Source of the DNA: Streptococcus sp. LQJ-218 | Lineage (GTDB): Bacteria; Bacillota; Bacilli; Lactobacillales; Streptococcaceae | Reading direction: 5' to 3' | Length of the DNA: 64,000 nucleotides | Assembly (NCBI RefSeq): GCF_003428885.1 | Contig: NZ_QQRU01000009.1 | Span: forward strand, 61,861 to 125,860 | Part shown: positions 61,421-64,000 of the stretch, in pieces | Numbering within the stretch: position 1 is the stretch's first letter | Layout of the letters: every line of letters begins with the position of its first letter | The notes under the pieces: model-generated | The model's input: only the letters and a program-made list of their open reading frames with translations | The model's database searches: none | What the model was told of the DNA's origin: nothing | Program-made: the position numbers and the translations under genes

Positions 61421-63025
61421 TTATTCTCCTAATTTTAATAGATAAACGCTCATATCTGAAGTTACAGATTCAACCTCCTCAAAGTAAACATCCTTCTGAT
61501 AATGTTCTTTCATGATTTTCTTTACATTATTCATACTACCTGATGATGTTGACCAAAAAAACAAGATATTGTCATTGTTAATTGCAGAAGACAGCAGATT
61601 TTCAGGTTCTTCAACTCCGTATCTCTTCATTTGTTGATAATAATGAGGAGAAAAAGTTTGCCAATTTCCTAATGTATTTGTATTTATCACTAACTGATTG
61701 GGTCTTAATTTAAAAGTTGATAATGTAGGCTGTGAAGAAACCAAAGTGCTATATCCTCCGATAACAACAAGCTTATCCGAACTCCTTTGCACAAGTGACT
61801 GGTACTCTGATACTACTGACGATTGAATATAGGGAAACCAATACAATTCTTGTCCAAGTTTATTTATCCATAATGCTCCTCCTAGTGTTCCTATTATTTG
61901 TACGCTAAGGAACACCTTCCTCTTATCAAATAAACGTCTTTTTTCATAAAATGATCGAGCATAGAAAATAAATACTACTAAGAAACATACTATTAGAGGA
62001 ATATACACACGCTCTACTACCCTCTGTCTAACAAAGAGAGCTCCAATTAAAAGTAATGGGGAAATCGGTACAAACCATCCGTATAGCTTCTTAGGCTTAA
62101 AAATCAAGAACCAACTAATCAATATTAAAGAGAAGGTTGTCAGTATACTATTCTTAAAAAAATCTGATATCATCTGAGGCAGATTAAACGAGTATTTCTC
62201 TGAAAGGGAACGAACAGATTGAATGTTTGTTAAAAGAATATTGCTTAAGGCTTTTTTTTCAGCAAATAACCAGTAGGTAGAGACATTCAAATCATTTTCA
62301 CTTACTCCTAAAGCTTCAAATTCATTCGCATGTCTTTGATAATCAATAGCAGGATAATCTCTCAAATTCGTACTTAGAGCATTCCATGTCAAATACTCCT
62401 GTACGTCAGCTTTCCCTAGTGTATATAGTTTATTGGAAGCAAAAATCAGTAAAATGACGCTAAATAATAAAACAATTTCTTTTCTTTTTTTAGAATATAC
62501 CCACTCGAAGAGCAGAAACGGTAATAAAAGTAAGATAAAACTAGATATTATTTGAGGTCGAATGGATAAACCAATGAACAATAATAATAGTCCTGAAATA
62601 TATTTTTTATCAAATAGTAAAAAAGTAGCCGCTGTAGCTGACAAATATGCAATAACGGAAAAAGAAAAATATTTAATAAGTATCAATTGGGCTAAAAACA
62701 CAATTGGAAGCAAAAGATACAGTTTTTTCTTATAAAAAAAGATTGCATAGACACAAAAACTAATACAGTAAATACTGACTAAAAAACAAAAATAAATATT
62801 CCAATTTGTAAAAATTTGTTGCAATAAAACTAAACCGGAAGATAATAAAATTCCTACGTAGGGTAATAACATATTTTCCCCAGATAATATGGTTTGATTT
62901 ACCATGATATCATCTACAACAGGATATTCAAAACCTCTCATTGATATATAGAAATAAAAAAATAAAAATGGCAAAAATAAAAAACTTAAGTTAAGTAGCC
63001 TACTGACCATATTTTTATTTATCAT
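61421..63025 (-). CDS. Polytopic GT-C-like membrane protein
   Basis: A 534-aa protein with many transmembrane helices and a C-terminal soluble part (about 390-534). The sequence 'YPVVDDIMVNQTILSG' right after the first helix has the DD-type acidic pair of GT-C glycosyltransferases using polyprenyl-phosphate sugars. With the GtrB-like gene downstream, a Gtr-type pair (sugar charging plus sugar transfer) is a reasonable guess. No exact family recognised. Strongly AT-rich compared with the rest of the window. Confidence 0.72.
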   Translation of the reverse strand: MINKNMVSRLLNLSFLFLPFLFFYFYISMRGFEYPVVDDIMVNQTILSGENMLLPYVGILLSSGLVLLQQIFTNWNIYFCFLVSIYCISFCVYAIFFYKKKLYLLLPIVFLAQLILIKYFSFSVIAYLSATAATFLLFDKKYISGLLLLFIGLSIRPQIISSFILLLLPFLLFEWVYSKKRKEIVLLFSVILLIFASNKLYTLGKADVQEYLTWNALSTNLRDYPAIDYQRHANEFEALGVSENDLNVSTYWLFAEKKALSNILLTNIQSVRSLSEKYSFNLPQMISDFFKNSILTTFSLILISWFLIFKPKKLYGWFVPISPLLLIGALFVRQRVVERVYIPLIVCFLVVFIFYARSFYEKRRLFDKRKVFLSVQIIGTLGGALWINKLGQELYWFPYIQSSVVSEYQSLVQRSSDKLVVIGGYSTLVSSQPTLSTFKLRPNQLVINTNTLGNWQTFSPHYYQQMKRYGVEEPENLLSSAINNDNILFFWSTSSGSMNNVKKIMKEHYQKDVYFEEVESVTSDMSVYLLKLGE

Positions 63026-63237
63026 TACAAGCTCTCCTTCGAATAAACATTACCCTTCAATTCTACCATATTTCCTTATAAAAAACTAGCTCACCTCCAA
63101 ACTTGTAAGCCTATATCGTTTGAATGCTAACTTCTCAAAGTAACTTCCACTTGCCTGACCAAAGTGGAAATTAGTCTAAAACGGATTTTTATGGTGGAAT
63201 TAAGTGTGAGACGTTTGAGTTAGAAATGAGGTCTACT

Positions 63238-64000
63238 ATGACAAAACATAAACACCTTACCCTTTCAGACCGTAATGATATCCAATTAGGCTTAGAGCGC
63301 GGTGAAACCTTCAAAGCTATCGGACAATCCATTCTAAAAGACCCAACTACTGTTTCCAAAGAAGTCAAACGAAACAGACAAGTCCGAGAGTCTACATGCC
63401 ATAACCTTCCTTGCCCTCTACTCGACAAGGCTCCCTTTGTCTGTAATGGATGCCCTAAAAGAAGACAAAATTGTGGCTATAAGAAGATCTTCTACCTCGC
63501 TAAGCAAGCTCAAAAACAGGACGAACAAATTCTTGTAGAAGCTCGTGAAGGAACTCCTCTCAATTCCAAGACCTTCTGGGAAATGGACAAAGTCATTTCT
63601 GATGGGGTTAAAAAGGGACAACACATCTATCATATCCTCAAAACTCATAACCTTGATGTCAGCTCCTCAACCGTCTATCGGCACATCCGAAAAGGGTACC
63701 TATCTATCGCTCCGATTGACCTAACCAGAGCCGTTAAATTCAAAGAAAGACGGAAAAGCAAGCTACCTTCCATCCCTAAAGAAGCTAAAAAAGGCCGTTC
63801 CTATGAGGATTTCCAAAGCTATTTAGCCCTTAATCAACTGAATTCTTGGCTGGAAATGGACACCGTTATGGGCCGAACCGGAGGAAAAGTCCTACTCACC
63901 TTCAACCTCTCTTTCTGTAACTTTATCTTCGCTAGACTTCTGGATAATAAAACTGCCCTTGAGGTTACCAAACACCTCTATGACATCAAGAACACTTTTC
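63238..64000 (+). mobile_element. IS30-family transposase (partial, cut by window end)
   Basis: Open from the ATG at 63238 to the window end (254 codons). It begins with a helix-turn-helix ('LTLSDRNDIQLGLERGETFK', residues 7-26), has a Cys-rich segment (Cys54, Cys59, Cys70, Cys72, Cys79), a second HTH near 140-150, and the first catalytic Asp of the DDE core in LEMDTVMG (Asp208). This is IS30-type. No stop codons or shifts are seen, so the copy may be intact. I could not identify the terminal inverted repeat in 63026-63237 with confidence. Confidence 0.92.

Overview
The window looks like a mitis-group Streptococcus chromosome (S. mitis, S. oralis or S. pneumoniae type). The evidence is the low-GC base composition, BOX repeats, YSIRK/LPxTG surface proteins, a Lys-type MurE, an AliB peptide-binding lipoprotein, the CcdA-Etrx1-MsrAB redox operon, and a gene order that I recall as largely matching one stretch of the pneumococcal chromosome (greA-mltG-GNATs-murC-snf2, aliB-murJ/murE, ppaC, rpsF-ssb-rpsR, asnS-aspC, then a deformylase and a manganese-riboswitch P-type ATPase). 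Nearly everything is on the minus strand. Exceptions are murE, an FMN reductase and the IS30-type transposase at the right edge.

Layout. 1-1634: extracellular methionine-sulfoxide repair operon (ccdA, etrx1, msrAB cut by the window edge). 1801-7193: GNAT enzyme, a 190-bp tandem repeat, NAD salvage pair nadE/pncB, a small XRE-regulator operon with two duplicated membrane proteins, a dead HAD-hydrolase fragment and another GNAT. 7294-9324: amino-acid permease, BOX element, greA. 9386-17296: mltG, then the co-directional group snf2-hypothetical-murC-GNAT-GNAT. 17388-21756: PLP enzymes of sulfur amino-acid metabolism under a MET-box, then aliB. 21961-25134: divergent murJ and murE (peptidoglycan). 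25177-31147: CsbD, DUF1803, NlpC/P60-like, ppaC, GIY-YIG, methyltransferase, S1 protein, Cof-cyclophilin fusion, GNAT. 31203-35623: terminator array, rpsR-ssb-rpsF, asnS-aspC-ypmB-like. 35878-36426: FMN reductase.

37042-52046 is the most striking part: two very large cell-wall-anchored glycosidases in tandem. The first (2767 aa) combines a GH20 and a GH84 catalytic domain with several carbohydrate-binding modules. The second (2181 aa) is a GH101 endo-alpha-N-acetylgalactosaminidase with a complete V8/trypsin-like serine protease domain (His182, Asp239, Ser310) near its N-terminus. Both have a candidate CcpA (cre) site just upstream of the start codon and share a 17-residue repeat before the sortase signal. 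Together they look like a catabolite-controlled surface machine for host mucin and N-glycan breakdown, with a protease built into the mucin-deglycosylating enzyme.

52404-59378: yaaA, a 54-aa membrane protein, an exported protein of unknown function, a deformylase paralogue with a substituted motif, a YghU-like GST and a Ca/Mn P-type ATPase behind a yybP-ykoY riboswitch. 59409-64000: an AT-rich cassette of a GtrB-like glycosyltransferase, an acyltransferase and a polytopic GT-C-like protein, bordered by an IS30-family transposase that runs off the window.
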